8,398 bases of DNA, taken from NCBI GenBank assembly GCA_025963425.1, contig JAOPUQ010000023.1, positions 1 through 8,398 of the forward strand. Reading direction: 5' to 3'. The stretch comes from Modestobacter sp. Its GTDB lineage: Bacteria; Actinomycetota; Actinomycetes; Mycobacteriales; Geodermatophilaceae. The position numbers and the translations under genes are program-made. A model generated the notes under the pieces. It saw only the letters and a list, made by a program, of their open reading frames with translations. It ran no database searches and had not been told where the DNA came from. Within the stretch, counting starts at the first letter, position 1. Every line of letters starts with the position of its first letter. Shown piece after piece: positions 1-5,911 of this stretch.

Positions 1-2
1 TC

Positions 3-1160
3 CAGGTGGCCCTCGGCCTGCTGGGCGTGGCGAAGGTGATGCGCTTCGTCCCGCGCAGCGTCATGGTCGGCTTCGTCAACGCCCTCGCGATCCTGATCTT
101 CACCGCGCAGCTGCCCCAGCTCATCGACGTGCCGTGGCCGGTCTACCCGCTGGCCGCCGTCGGCCTGGCGATCATCTTCGGCCTGCCGCGGCTCACCACC
201 GCCGTCCCGGCGCCGCTGGTCGCGATCGTCGTGCTGACCGTGTTCACGGTGACCGTCGGCGTCTCGGTCCCGACCGTGGGCGACGAGGGCCGGCTGCCCG
301 ACAGCCTGCCGACCCTCGGCCTGCCCGACGTGCCGTTCTCCGTGGAGACGCTGACGATCATCGCGCCCTACGCCCTGGCCATCGCGCTGGTCGGGCTGAT
401 GGAGTCGCTGATGACGGCGAAGCTGGTCGACGAGATCACCGACTCCCCCAGCAGCAAGACCCGGGAGTCGGTCGGCCAGGGCATCGCCAACCTGGTCACC
501 GGCGCCTTCGGCGGCATGGGCGGCTGCGCGATGATCGGCCAGACGATGATCAACGTGCGCTCCGGCGCCCGCACCCGGCTGTCGACGTTCCTGGCCGGGG
601 TCTTCCTGCTGGTGCTCGTCCTCGTGCTGAGCCCGGTGGTCGCCGTCATCCCGATGGCCGCACTGGTCGCGGTCATGGTGTTCGTCGCCATCGCCACGTT
701 CGACTGGCACAGCATCCGCACCCTGCGCCGCATGCCGCGCAGCGAGACCGCGGTGATGCTGGTGACCGTGGCCGTCGTCCTGGCCACGTCGAACCTGGCG
801 ATCGGCGTGGGCGTCGGCGTCCTGGTCGCCTGCGTGCTCTTCGCCCGCCGCGTGGCCCACCTGGTGACGGTCACCCCGACCGGGGCTCCGGACGGCACCC
901 GTGTGTACGTCGTCTCCGGCGCGCTGTTCTTCGCCTCGACGAACGAGATGGTCGGCCGGTTCGACTACGCCGGTGACCCCGACCGGGTCGTGATCGACCT
1001 GTCCGGCGCCCATGTCTGGGACGCCTCGTCGGTCGCCGCCCTGGACGCCATCGAGCACAAGTACGCCACCCGCGGGAAGTCCGTGCAGATCGTCGGGCTC
1101 ACCGACGTCAGCGGCCACTACCACCAGCGGCTGGCCGGCCGGCTGGGGGGCGGGGAGTGA
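3..1160 (+). CDS. SulP-family anion transporter with C-terminal STAS domain, 5' end outside window
   Basis: The reading frame enters from the left edge, so the N-terminal membrane helices are missing; 385 residues are visible. SulP proteins are inner-membrane carriers of sulfate, bicarbonate or other anions, usually secondary transporters. Hydrophobic segments fill residues 1-281. Around residues 169-192 is a conserved block (FGGMGGCAMIGQ, then INVRSGARTRLS), which I associate with the BicA/YbaR-like branch of the family. From about residue 300 to 375 comes a STAS domain, with the core strand VVIDLSGAHVWDASS, typical of the cytoplasmic tail of SulP carriers. The valine codon at position 6 is an internal GTG, not the start. 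The stop overlaps the start of the downstream MerR gene by 4 bases, so the two are probably co-transcribed. Family is secure; the transported anion cannot be read from sequence alone. Confidence 0.93.
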   Translation, partial: QVALGLLGVAKVMRFVPRSVMVGFVNALAILIFTAQLPQLIDVPWPVYPLAAVGLAIIFGLPRLTTAVPAPLVAIVVLTVFTVTVGVSVPTVGDEGRLPDSLPTLGLPDVPFSVETLTIIAPYALAIALVGLMESLMTAKLVDEITDSPSSKTRESVGQGIANLVTGAFGGMGGCAMIGQTMINVRSGARTRLSTFLAGVFLLVLVLVLSPVVAVIPMAALVAVMVFVAIATFDWHSIRTLRRMPRSETAVMLVTVAVVLATSNLAIGVGVGVLVACVLFARRVAHLVTVTPTGAPDGTRVYVVSGALFFASTNEMVGRFDYAGDPDRVVIDLSGAHVWDASSVAALDAIEHKYATRGKSVQIVGLTDVSGHYHQRLAGRLGGGE

Positions 1161-1507
1161 ACACCGCCGGGCGGATGCAGATCGGCGAGGTCGCCGAGCG
1201 GATCGGCCTGTCGCTGCGCACGATCCGCTACTACGAGGAGGTGGGCCTGGCGGTGCCGTCGGCCCGCTCCGAGGGCGGGTTCCGGCTCTACGTGGAGGCC
1301 GACGTGGAGCGGCTGCGGGTCATCATGCAGATGAAGCCGCTGGGCTTCAGCCTCGAGGAGATGCGCGAGCTGCTCGGGCTGCTCGACGCCGGCCCGGACG
1401 CCGACCACGCCCGGCTGGCCGCCTTCCGGGAGGAGGCCGCCGAGCGGGTCTCCACGCTCCGCCGGCAGCTGCGCACCGCCGAGGAGCTCGCCGCGCGCCT
1501 CGGCTGA
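1157..1507 (+). CDS. MerR-family transcriptional regulator (short, cysteine-free)
   Basis: This encodes 116 residues. An N-terminal winged helix-turn-helix spans about residues 7-75: MQIGEVAERIGLSLRTIRYYEEVGL followed by the wing residues GGFRLY. A coiled-coil-like helix (about residues 85-115, rich in Glu, Arg, Ala and Leu) probably dimerises. MerR proteins usually bend promoter DNA with an over-long spacer and act as activators. There is no cysteine at all, so thiol-ligated metal sensing as in MerR/CueR/ZntR is unlikely, and the C-terminal part is too short for a large ligand domain. I chose GTG at 1157 because the stop of the transporter gene overlaps it (GTGA) and a G-rich purine tract (GGGGCGGGGA) sits directly upstream; ATG at 1175 would keep the whole domain but lacks a ribosome site. 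Control of the transporter gene or of itself is inferred from coupling only. Confidence 0.9.
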   Translation: MNTAGRMQIGEVAERIGLSLRTIRYYEEVGLAVPSARSEGGFRLYVEADVERLRVIMQMKPLGFSLEEMRELLGLLDAGPDADHARLAAFREEAAERVSTLRRQLRTAEELAARLG

Positions 1508-1529
1508 GGGGCGCGGGTCAGATCAGCCG
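1501..1529. terminator. Weak inverted repeat at the merR / small-membrane-gene convergence
   Basis: CGGCTGA (1501-1507, including the merR stop) is the exact reverse complement of TCAGCCG (1523-1529), with a 15-base loop that contains the stop codon of the opposing gene. Only 10 bases separate the two stop codons, so any terminator here must overlap coding sequence. There is no T-tract. It could act in both directions, or be chance in GC-rich DNA. Confidence 0.3.
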
Positions 1530-1694
1530 GAGCACCCCGCCGCCGATGGCCAGCAGCCCGGCCAGCAGGAGCACCACCGCGAAGCCCACCTGCGACCCGG
1601 TGCGGCCCTTCTCGTCGTGGTCGGCCCGGAAGATGCTGTAGGAGCCGCCCAGCAGGAAGAGACCGAGCGCGATCAGAACGCTGCCGAACGGCAT
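1518..1694 (-). CDS. Small two-helix membrane protein at the end of the his operon
   Basis: I translated this 58-residue frame by hand. It begins MPFGSVLIALGLFLLGG and ends GLLAIGGGVLRLI. Two hydrophobic helices (about residues 5-22 and 36-55) flank a short polar loop, FRADHDEKGRTGSQ, which makes a membrane hairpin likely. The ATG lies 4 bases after the hisB TAG, with no strong Shine-Dalgarno sequence close by, so it is probably translated by ribosomes finishing hisB. The codons use G or C at nearly every third position, as in the neighbours. I recall small hypothetical genes next to hisB/hisH in other actinomycetes but cannot confirm homology. No function can be assigned; a role in histidine synthesis is only suggested by position. 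Confidence 0.75.
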   Translation of the reverse strand: MPFGSVLIALGLFLLGGSYSIFRADHDEKGRTGSQVGFAVVLLLAGLLAIGGGVLRLI

Positions 1695-1698
1695 GGGA

Positions 1699-2310
1699 CT
1701 ACAGAGCGCCCTTGGTCGAGGGGACGTCGGTGACCCGCGGGTCGAGCGCCACCGCGGTGCGCAGCGCCCGGGCCAGGGCCTTGAACTGCCCCTCGACGAT
1801 GTGGTGGGCGTCCCGGCCGGCGTAGAGCACCCGCACGTGCAGGCTGATCCGGGCGTTGAAGGCGAAGGACTCCAGCACGTGCTTGGTCAGGCTGGTCGGG
1901 TAGTCCGGGCCGATCATCGGCGTCATGTCCGCGGGCTCGGCGTGCACGAAGTACGGGCGGCCGGACAGGTCGACGGCCGCCTGCACCAGCACCTCGTCCA
2001 TCGGGATGGTGGCGTCGCCGTAGCGGGTGATGCCGCGCTTGTCGCCCAGCGCCTCGGCGAAGGCCTGGCCGAGGGCGATCGCGACGTCCTCCACGGTGTG
2101 GTGGGCGTCGATGTGCAGGTCGCCGTCGGCCCGCACGGTCAGGTCGATGCCGCTGTGCTTGGACAGCGAGGTCAGCATGTGGTCGTAGAACCCGACGCCG
2201 GTGGCGATGTCGCCCTTGCCGGTGCCGTCCAGGTCGACCTCGACGACGAGCTTGGTCTCACTGGTGGCCCGCTCGACGCGTGCGGTGCGGTGCCCTGACA
2301 TGGCGGTCAT
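1699..2310 (-). CDS. hisB: Imidazoleglycerol-phosphate dehydratase
   Basis: This encodes 203 residues, the normal length for the monofunctional enzyme (EC 4.2.1.19), without the phosphatase domain fused to it in enterobacteria. It dehydrates imidazole-glycerol phosphate to imidazole-acetol phosphate in the cytoplasm. The manganese-binding signatures are all present: GVGFYDHM at residues 38-45, DAHHTVED at 68-75 and HHIVEG at 169-174, the last followed by a conserved lysine at 177. The first ATG (2310) is preferred over the ATG three codons later because AGGGAGGA lies 8 bases before it. Its ATG overlaps the hisC stop (ATGA), and the next small gene follows after 4 bases. The separate phosphatase step (histidinol-phosphatase) must be encoded elsewhere. 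Confidence 0.97.
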   Translation of the reverse strand: MTAMSGHRTARVERATSETKLVVEVDLDGTGKGDIATGVGFYDHMLTSLSKHSGIDLTVRADGDLHIDAHHTVEDVAIALGQAFAEALGDKRGITRYGDATIPMDEVLVQAAVDLSGRPYFVHAEPADMTPMIGPDYPTSLTKHVLESFAFNARISLHVRVLYAGRDAHHIVEGQFKALARALRTAVALDPRVTDVPSTKGAL

Positions 2311-3428
2311 GCCGGTGATCCTCCCTCAGCCCGGTCCTCGGTCACAGCCACCTCGCCCAGCGCGGTGAGAAAGGCGTCGGTCTCCTCCGGCGTCCCCGCG
2401 GTCACCCGCAGCCACCCGGGCAGCCCCACGTCGCGCACGAGCACGTCGCGGTCCAGGAGCGCCTGCCAGGCGGCCGGCGCGTCGGCGAACCGCCCGAACA
2501 GCACGAAGTTGGCGTCACTGGGCACGCTGGTCAGCCCCATCGCCGGCAGTGCGGCGACGATCCGGTCGCGCTCGGCCTTCACCGCGTCCACGGTGGCCAG
2601 CAGCTCGTCGGTGTGCGCCAGCGCGGCGCGCGCGGCGGCCTGGGTGAGGCTGGACAGGTGGTAGGGCAGCCGGACCAGCTGCAGGGCGTCGACCACCGCC
2701 GGGTCGGCGGCCAGGTAGCCCAGCCGCAGCCCCGCCATGCCGAAGGCCTTGCTCATCGTCCGGCTGACCACCAGCCGCGGCCGGCCGGGGAGCAGCGACA
2801 GCGCCGAGGGGGTGCCCGGCCGGGCGAACTCCGTGTACGCCTCGTCCACGACCAGGACGCCGCCGGTCGCCTCGTACAAGGCCGCGATGGTGTCCAGGTC
2901 GACCGCCGTGCCGGTTGGGTTGTTGGGGCTGGTCACGAACACGACGTCGGGGCGCACCTCGCGCAGCTGCGCGACAGCGGCGGCCGCGTCGATGGTGAAG
3001 TCCGCGCTGCGGTGCCCGTCGACCCAGCGGCTGCCGGTGCCGGCGCTGATGATCGGGTGCATCGAGTAGGACGGCGTGAAGCCCAGCGCCGTCCGGCCCG
3101 CTCCGCCGAAGGCCTGCAGCAGCTGCTGGAGCACCTCGTTGGAGCCGTTGGCCGCCCACACCTGGTCCGGGCGGACCGGCTCCCCGCTGGTCCGGGTCAG
3201 GTAGGTGGCCAGGTCCGCGCGCAGGTCGACGGCGTTGCGGTCGGGGTACCGGTTCAGCCCGCGGGAGGCCTGCGCCAGCGCCGTCCCCAGGTCGGCCAGC
3301 AGCGACTCCGGTAGCGGGTAGGGGTTCTCGTTGGTGTTCAGCCGGTGGGTCACCTGCAGCTGCGGTGCGCCGTAGGCGGTGCGCCCGCGCAGCTCCGGCC
3401 GCAGCGGCAGCTCCTCCATCGTCGTCAT
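2307..3428 (-). CDS. hisC: Histidinol-phosphate aminotransferase
   Basis: This encodes 373 residues, a PLP-dependent class I/II aminotransferase (EC 2.6.1.9) that converts imidazole-acetol phosphate and glutamate to histidinol phosphate. Visible motifs are the N-terminal substrate-site sequence LNTNENPYPLP (30-40), SPNNPTGT (167-174) with the cofactor-contacting Asn, VVDEAYTEF (193-201) with the Asp that pairs with the pyridine nitrogen, and SRTMSKAFGMAGLRLGY (222-238), where Lys227 should form the Schiff base and Arg235 the phosphate contact. The frame stays open upstream to 3671, but the extension lies inside hisD, is Arg/Ala-rich and matches nothing in the family, so I start at ATG 3428, which overlaps the hisD stop (ATGA). 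There is no strong ribosome site; translation is probably coupled to hisD. A second ATG three codons in is possible. Confidence 0.96.
   Translation of the reverse strand: MTTMEELPLRPELRGRTAYGAPQLQVTHRLNTNENPYPLPESLLADLGTALAQASRGLNRYPDRNAVDLRADLATYLTRTSGEPVRPDQVWAANGSNEVLQQLLQAFGGAGRTALGFTPSYSMHPIISAGTGSRWVDGHRSADFTIDAAAAVAQLREVRPDVVFVTSPNNPTGTAVDLDTIAALYEATGGVLVVDEAYTEFARPGTPSALSLLPGRPRLVVSRTMSKAFGMAGLRLGYLAADPAVVDALQLVRLPYHLSSLTQAAARAALAHTDELLATVDAVKAERDRIVAALPAMGLTSVPSDANFVLFGRFADAPAAWQALLDRDVLVRDVGLPGWLRVTAGTPEETDAFLTALGEVAVTEDRAEGGSPA
2319..2326 (-). promoter_or_regulatory. Shine-Dalgarno sequence deciding the hisB start
   Basis: Read on the minus strand, AGGGAGGA lies inside the end of hisC, 8 bases before ATG 2310. 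The same site would be 17 bases from the alternative ATG at 2301, so it favours the first ATG. Its strength suggests hisB can be initiated independently as well as by coupling. Confidence 0.65.
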
Positions 3429-4741
3429 GCGCGCGACGGGGACTGCTGCCGGGCCCGGACGGCGGCGGCGTGCGCCGGCAGGTCCTCGGCGTTGGCCAGG
3501 GCGTCGATGTGCCCGGCGACCTCGGCCAGCGCCTGCTCGTCGTAGTCCACGACGTGGATGCCACGCAGGAAGGACTGCACGCTGAGCCCGCTGGAGTGCC
3601 GGGCGCAGCCGCCGGTGGGCAGCACGTGGTTGGAGCCGGCGCAGTAGTCGCCCAGCGAGACCGGCGCCCACGGGCCGACGAAGATCGCCCCGGCGTTGCG
3701 CACCCGCATCGCCACCTCGCGGGCGTCGCGGGTCTGGATCTCCAGGTGCTCGGCGGCGTAGGCGTCGACCACGGCGAGGCCGGCGTCCACGTCGTCGACC
3801 AGGACGACGCCGGACTGCCTGCCGTTGAGTGCGGTGGTGATCCGGTCGGAGTGCTTGGTGGCCGCCACCTGCCCGGGGACGAGCTCGAGGACGGCGTCGG
3901 CGAGCTCCTCGCTGGTGGTCACCAGCACCGCCCCGGCCAGCGGGTCGTGCTCCGCCTGACTGATCAGGTCCGCGGCGACGTGCACCGGGTCGGCGGTCTC
4001 GTCGGCGAGGACCGCGACCTCGGTCGGCCCGGCCTCGGAGTCGATGCCGATCAGCCCGCGCAGCAGCCGCTTGGCCGCGGTCGTGTAGACGTTGCCGGGC
4101 CCGGTGACCATGTCCACCGGCTCGCAGGAGCCCGCGCCGTAGCCGAAGACGGCAATCGCCTGGGCGCCGCCCACGGCGTAGACCTCGGTGACGCCGAGCA
4201 GCGCGCAGGCGGCCAGCACCCCGGGATCGGGCAGGCCGCCGTGGTCGCGCTGCGGCGGGCTGGCGACGGCGATCGACTGCACGCCGGCGAGCTGGGCCGG
4301 CACCACGTTCATCACGACCGAGGACAGCAGCGGGGCCAGGCCGCCGGGGACGTAGAGGCCCACCCGGCGCACCGGCACCCAGCGCTCGGTCACCCGGCCG
4401 CCACGGACCACATCGGTGGTGACGTCGGTGCGCCGCTGGTCGGCGTGCACCGTGCGGACCCGGGAGATGGCCTCCTCCAGCGCGGCGCGGACCGCCGGGT
4501 CACAGGCGGCCAGCGCGTCGTCCAGGGCCGCTTGCGGGACGGCGGGGTCGGGGACGTCGACGCCGTCGAGCCGGGCGGTGATCTCGCGGACCGCCGCTGC
4601 GCCCCGATCGCGGACGTCGTCGCAGATGGGGCGGACGACGGCCATCACCGAGTCGATGTCGGTGGCGGCCCGGGGCAGCAGGGCGGCGAGCTCGCGCGCT
4701 CCGGGCAGCGCGGACCCGCGCAGGTCGATGCGGCTGAGCAC
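3425..4741 (-). CDS. hisD: Histidinol dehydrogenase
   Basis: This encodes 438 residues, the usual length. It carries out the last two NAD-dependent oxidations, histidinol to histidinal to histidine (EC 1.1.1.23), as a zinc homodimer. The expected zinc ligands are Gln262 and His265 (in LISQAEHDP), Asp365 (in GDYCAGSNHV) and His424; the catalytic pair is Glu331-His332 (AYAAEHLEIQT). The nucleotide-binding face includes GPGNVYT (214-220), and GPTE lies at 238-241. All catalytic residues are intact. The start is GTG 4741, with CGGAGG six bases upstream and a protein beginning LSRIDLRG, the form common in actinobacteria. It is the first gene of the minus-strand his block, and its stop overlaps the hisC start. 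Confidence 0.97.
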   Translation of the reverse strand: MLSRIDLRGSALPGARELAALLPRAATDIDSVMAVVRPICDDVRDRGAAAVREITARLDGVDVPDPAVPQAALDDALAACDPAVRAALEEAISRVRTVHADQRRTDVTTDVVRGGRVTERWVPVRRVGLYVPGGLAPLLSSVVMNVVPAQLAGVQSIAVASPPQRDHGGLPDPGVLAACALLGVTEVYAVGGAQAIAVFGYGAGSCEPVDMVTGPGNVYTTAAKRLLRGLIGIDSEAGPTEVAVLADETADPVHVAADLISQAEHDPLAGAVLVTTSEELADAVLELVPGQVAATKHSDRITTALNGRQSGVVLVDDVDAGLAVVDAYAAEHLEIQTRDAREVAMRVRNAGAIFVGPWAPVSLGDYCAGSNHVLPTGGCARHSSGLSVQSFLRGIHVVDYDEQALAEVAGHIDALANAEDLPAHAAAVRARQQSPSRA

Positions 4742-4806
4742 AGAGGACCTCCGAGGAACGGGTGGGGGAACACCTCAGGGTAATAGGGCCACGCACGGTC
4801 GCCCCG

Positions 4807-4824
4807 GGCCCGGGTACCCGGCCC
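4807..4824. repeat. Palindrome between the divergent promoters (candidate operator)
   Basis: CCGGGTACCCGG (4810-4821) is a perfect 12-base palindrome. With one mismatched pair it extends to 18 bases, GGC-CCGGGTACC-CGGCCC. It ends two bases before the candidate -10 box of the LON-domain gene and lies about 25 bases upstream of the candidate his -10. A repressor bound here could affect either promoter. GC-rich DNA makes such palindromes commoner by chance, and I recognise no known regulator's site. Confidence 0.4.
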
Positions 4825-4825
4825 G

Positions 4826-4831
4826 TAGGCT
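4826..4831 (+). promoter_or_regulatory. -10 box of a likely leaderless promoter
   Basis: TAGGCT matches the actinobacterial -10 pattern TANNNT. Exactly seven bases (CCCCGAC) separate it from the GTG at 4839, the spacing expected if transcription begins at the start codon. No Shine-Dalgarno sequence precedes the GTG, which supports a leaderless mRNA. No -35 match is evident. Confidence 0.6.
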
Positions 4832-4838
4832 CCCCGAC

Positions 4839-5711
4839 GTGGACGGCGGCGGACGTGGGTGCAGCAGCGAGATCATCCCGCTGTTCCCGCTGGAGACCCC
4901 GCTGTTCCCCGGCGTCGTCCTGCCGCTGAACATCTTCGAGCCCCGCTACCGGCGGCTGATGGCCGACCTGTCCGCGCTGCCCGCCGACAGCGGGCTGCGC
5001 CGCTTCGGCGTGGTGTCCATCCGGCAGGGCTGGGAGGTCGAGCGGGTCGCGCCCGCCGAGGCGCTGTACGACGTGGGCTGCACCGCCGTCGTGCGCGCGG
5101 TCGCAGCCCAGGCCGACGGCGGCTACCAGGTGGTGGCCGTGGGGGCCGACCGTTTCCGGTTGCTCGACGTGCTCCTGCCCGAGGACGACTCCACCGAGCC
5201 GCCCTACCTGCGCGCCGAGGTCGAGTGGCTGCACGAGGAGGAGGCCGCCGAGGAGGCCGCCGGCGACGCCGAGGGGCTGGTCGGGGCCGACGGTGTGCCC
5301 GGCACGGTGCCGCACGAGGTGGCCAGCTCGGTGGCCCGCGGCTCGCTGGAGGTGCTGACCGGCAACGTGCGCGACCTGTTCGCCCAGTACGTCGCCGAGG
5401 TCACCCGCCGGCAGGTGGGCGACGGACCGGACTTCGACGAGCTGGACCCGGCCGACGCCGACGAGGAACCGGACGTGGCGACCGAACTGCTCCGCGAGGT
5501 GACCGACGACGCCCGGGGGCTGTCCTACCTGGTCGCCTCCGCCGCCCTGCTCACCGCGGAGGACCGTCAGTCGCTGCTCGCCGAGTCCGCGACCCGCCGC
5601 CGGCTGACGATGGAGTCACGGCTGCTGCGCCGGGAACTGACGCTGCTGCGCACGGTCGGCGCGGTCCCGGTGCCGCTGCGGCAGTTCGCCACGCCGATGA
5701 CCGCGAACTGA
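4839..5711 (+). CDS. Stand-alone LON substrate-binding-domain protein
   Basis: This encodes 290 residues. The N-terminus, IPLFPLETPLFPG at about 13-25 and then LPLNIFEPRYR, is the signature of the Lon N-terminal domain (PF02190 type) that recognises substrates in Lon protease. There is no AAA+ ATPase motif and no Ser-Lys protease domain, so this is the free-standing type found widely in bacteria, whose role is not settled. Two acidic stretches interrupt the fold: residues 132-145 (EEEAAEEAAGDAEG) and about 194-213 (DGPDFDELDPADADEEPD). The C-terminal part is helical with a basic segment (RRRLTMESRLLRRELTLLR, about 256-274). GTG 4839 is the only nearby in-frame start that keeps the conserved N-terminus; the next ATG, at residue 41, would delete it. 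It is divergent from hisD with its own probable leaderless promoter. Confidence 0.9.
   Translation: MDGGGRGCSSEIIPLFPLETPLFPGVVLPLNIFEPRYRRLMADLSALPADSGLRRFGVVSIRQGWEVERVAPAEALYDVGCTAVVRAVAAQADGGYQVVAVGADRFRLLDVLLPEDDSTEPPYLRAEVEWLHEEEAAEEAAGDAEGLVGADGVPGTVPHEVASSVARGSLEVLTGNVRDLFAQYVAEVTRRQVGDGPDFDELDPADADEEPDVATELLREVTDDARGLSYLVASAALLTAEDRQSLLAESATRRRLTMESRLLRRELTLLRTVGAVPVPLRQFATPMTAN
5238..5261 (+). repeat. Perfect 12-base tandem duplication in the LON-domain gene
   Basis: GAGGAGGCCGCC occurs twice head to tail and adds EEAAEEAA to an acidic loop. The unit is a multiple of three, so copy changes keep the frame. Confidence 0.85.
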
Positions 5712-5843
5712 CACGACCGCGCACCGAGCCGGCCGACGGGGCCCCTCGCTGGGCTCCTGACGCACCGGCGCCGAGCCACAGCCCGGGGTGACGGCGCGAC
5801 CGGCGGTGAGTTGCTGGCACCGTGCGCGGGCGGCGGGGTGCCG

Positions 5844-5864
5844 GGGCGGTCCTACGGTCCGCCC
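5844..5864. repeat. 21-base near-palindrome enclosing the protease -10 box
   Basis: GGGCGG (5844-5849) and CCGCCC (5859-5864) are perfect inverted arms around TCCTACGGT, and inner CC/GG also pair, giving 8 of 10 matched positions. The core holds TACGGT. As DNA it could be a repressor site over the promoter. As RNA it would form a strong hairpin with a UAC loop and could instead end transcription of the LON-domain gene, although no U-tract follows. Confidence 0.5.
5853..5858 (+). promoter_or_regulatory. Candidate -10 box for the protease gene
   Basis: TACGGT fits TANNNT and predicts transcription from about 5865, giving a leader of roughly 47 bases before ATG 5912. No -35 element at the usual distance is recognisable. 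Its position inside the palindrome is either meaningful or makes the call a coincidence. Confidence 0.4.
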
Positions 5865-5878
5865 AGCGGGAGGTCACC

Positions 5879-5899
5879 GTGGACCCGCCTGACCCCTGA
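5879..5899 (+). CDS. Possible six-codon leader minigene ending Pro-Pro-Asp-Pro
   Basis: GTG GAC CCG CCT GAC CCC TGA encodes MDPPDP. GGGAGG at 5868-5873 lies five bases before the GTG, a strong ribosome site for so short a frame. The stop is 12 bases before the protease ATG, and both are in the same frame. Pro-Pro-Asp is a known strong ribosome-pausing motif relieved by EF-P, so it could tune translation of the protease. The minigene could equally be chance, or the ribosome site could be a remnant of a longer start. Confidence 0.3.
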   Translation: MDPPDP

Positions 5900-5900
5900 C

Positions 5901-5906
5901 GGGGAG
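5901..5906 (+). promoter_or_regulatory. Shine-Dalgarno sequence deciding the protease start
   Basis: GGGGAG is followed by five bases and then ATG 5912. A longer frame would begin at GTG 5906, but that codon overlaps this ribosome site, so ATG 5912 is chosen. Confidence 0.7.
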
Positions 5907-5911
5907 TGGTC

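Larger units (their letters stand above)
4742..4838. promoter_or_regulatory. Divergent intergenic control region, hisD / LON-domain gene
   Basis: These 97 bases must carry the promoter of the his operon and that of the LON-domain gene. On the minus strand a local AT-rich patch, TATTACCCT (about 4785-4777), is the best -10 candidate for hisD (TACCCT fits TANNNT). It would start transcription near 4770 and give a leader of about 30 bases carrying the hisD ribosome site CGGAGG (4753-4748). I see no convincing -35 box, no run of histidine codons and no attenuator-like leader peptide. The plus-strand box and a palindrome are listed separately. Confidence 0.5.
5712..5911. promoter_or_regulatory. 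200-base intergenic region upstream of the secreted protease
   Basis: The left part (5712-5840) is GC-rich with only short, unconvincing inverted repeats; GAGCC (5726-5730) and GGCTC (5752-5756) could form a weak 5-bp stem after the LON-domain gene, but there is no T-tract. The right part contains a near-palindrome, a candidate -10 box, a Pro-rich minigene and the protease ribosome site, each listed separately. I see no tRNA or known riboswitch fold here. Confidence 0.5.

Noticed and set aside
3429..3671. 81-residue N-terminal extension of hisC
   Set aside because: It lies entirely inside hisD, is Arg/Ala-rich and lacks family similarity; the ATGA overlap at 3428 gives a natural start and a normal length.
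3365..4783. 472-residue plus-strand open frame opposite hisD and the hisC start
   Set aside because: The composition (His, Gln, Gly, Asp, Val) is what the complement of a GC-rich gene gives. There is no recognisable domain, and hisD is complete on the other strand.
4742..4800. Histidine attenuator or T-box leader before hisD
   Set aside because: The likely leader is only about 30 bases, with no histidine codon run, no T-box sequence and no terminator/antiterminator pair.
4416..4838. Upstream extension of the LON-domain gene into hisD
   Set aside because: The frame is open but antisense to hisD and contains no family sequence. GTG 4839 has a leaderless promoter box at the right distance.
5738..5745. 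GGGGCCCC palindrome after the LON-domain gene as a terminator
   Set aside because: It has no loop of its own, and the flanking bases mismatch at once, so it cannot form a stable hairpin as a stand-alone element.
4859..5791. 310-residue plus-strand frame overlapping the LON-domain gene
   Set aside because: It is an Arg/Ala/Gly-rich frameshifted reading of the same stretch, whereas the other frame carries the conserved LON N-terminal motif.
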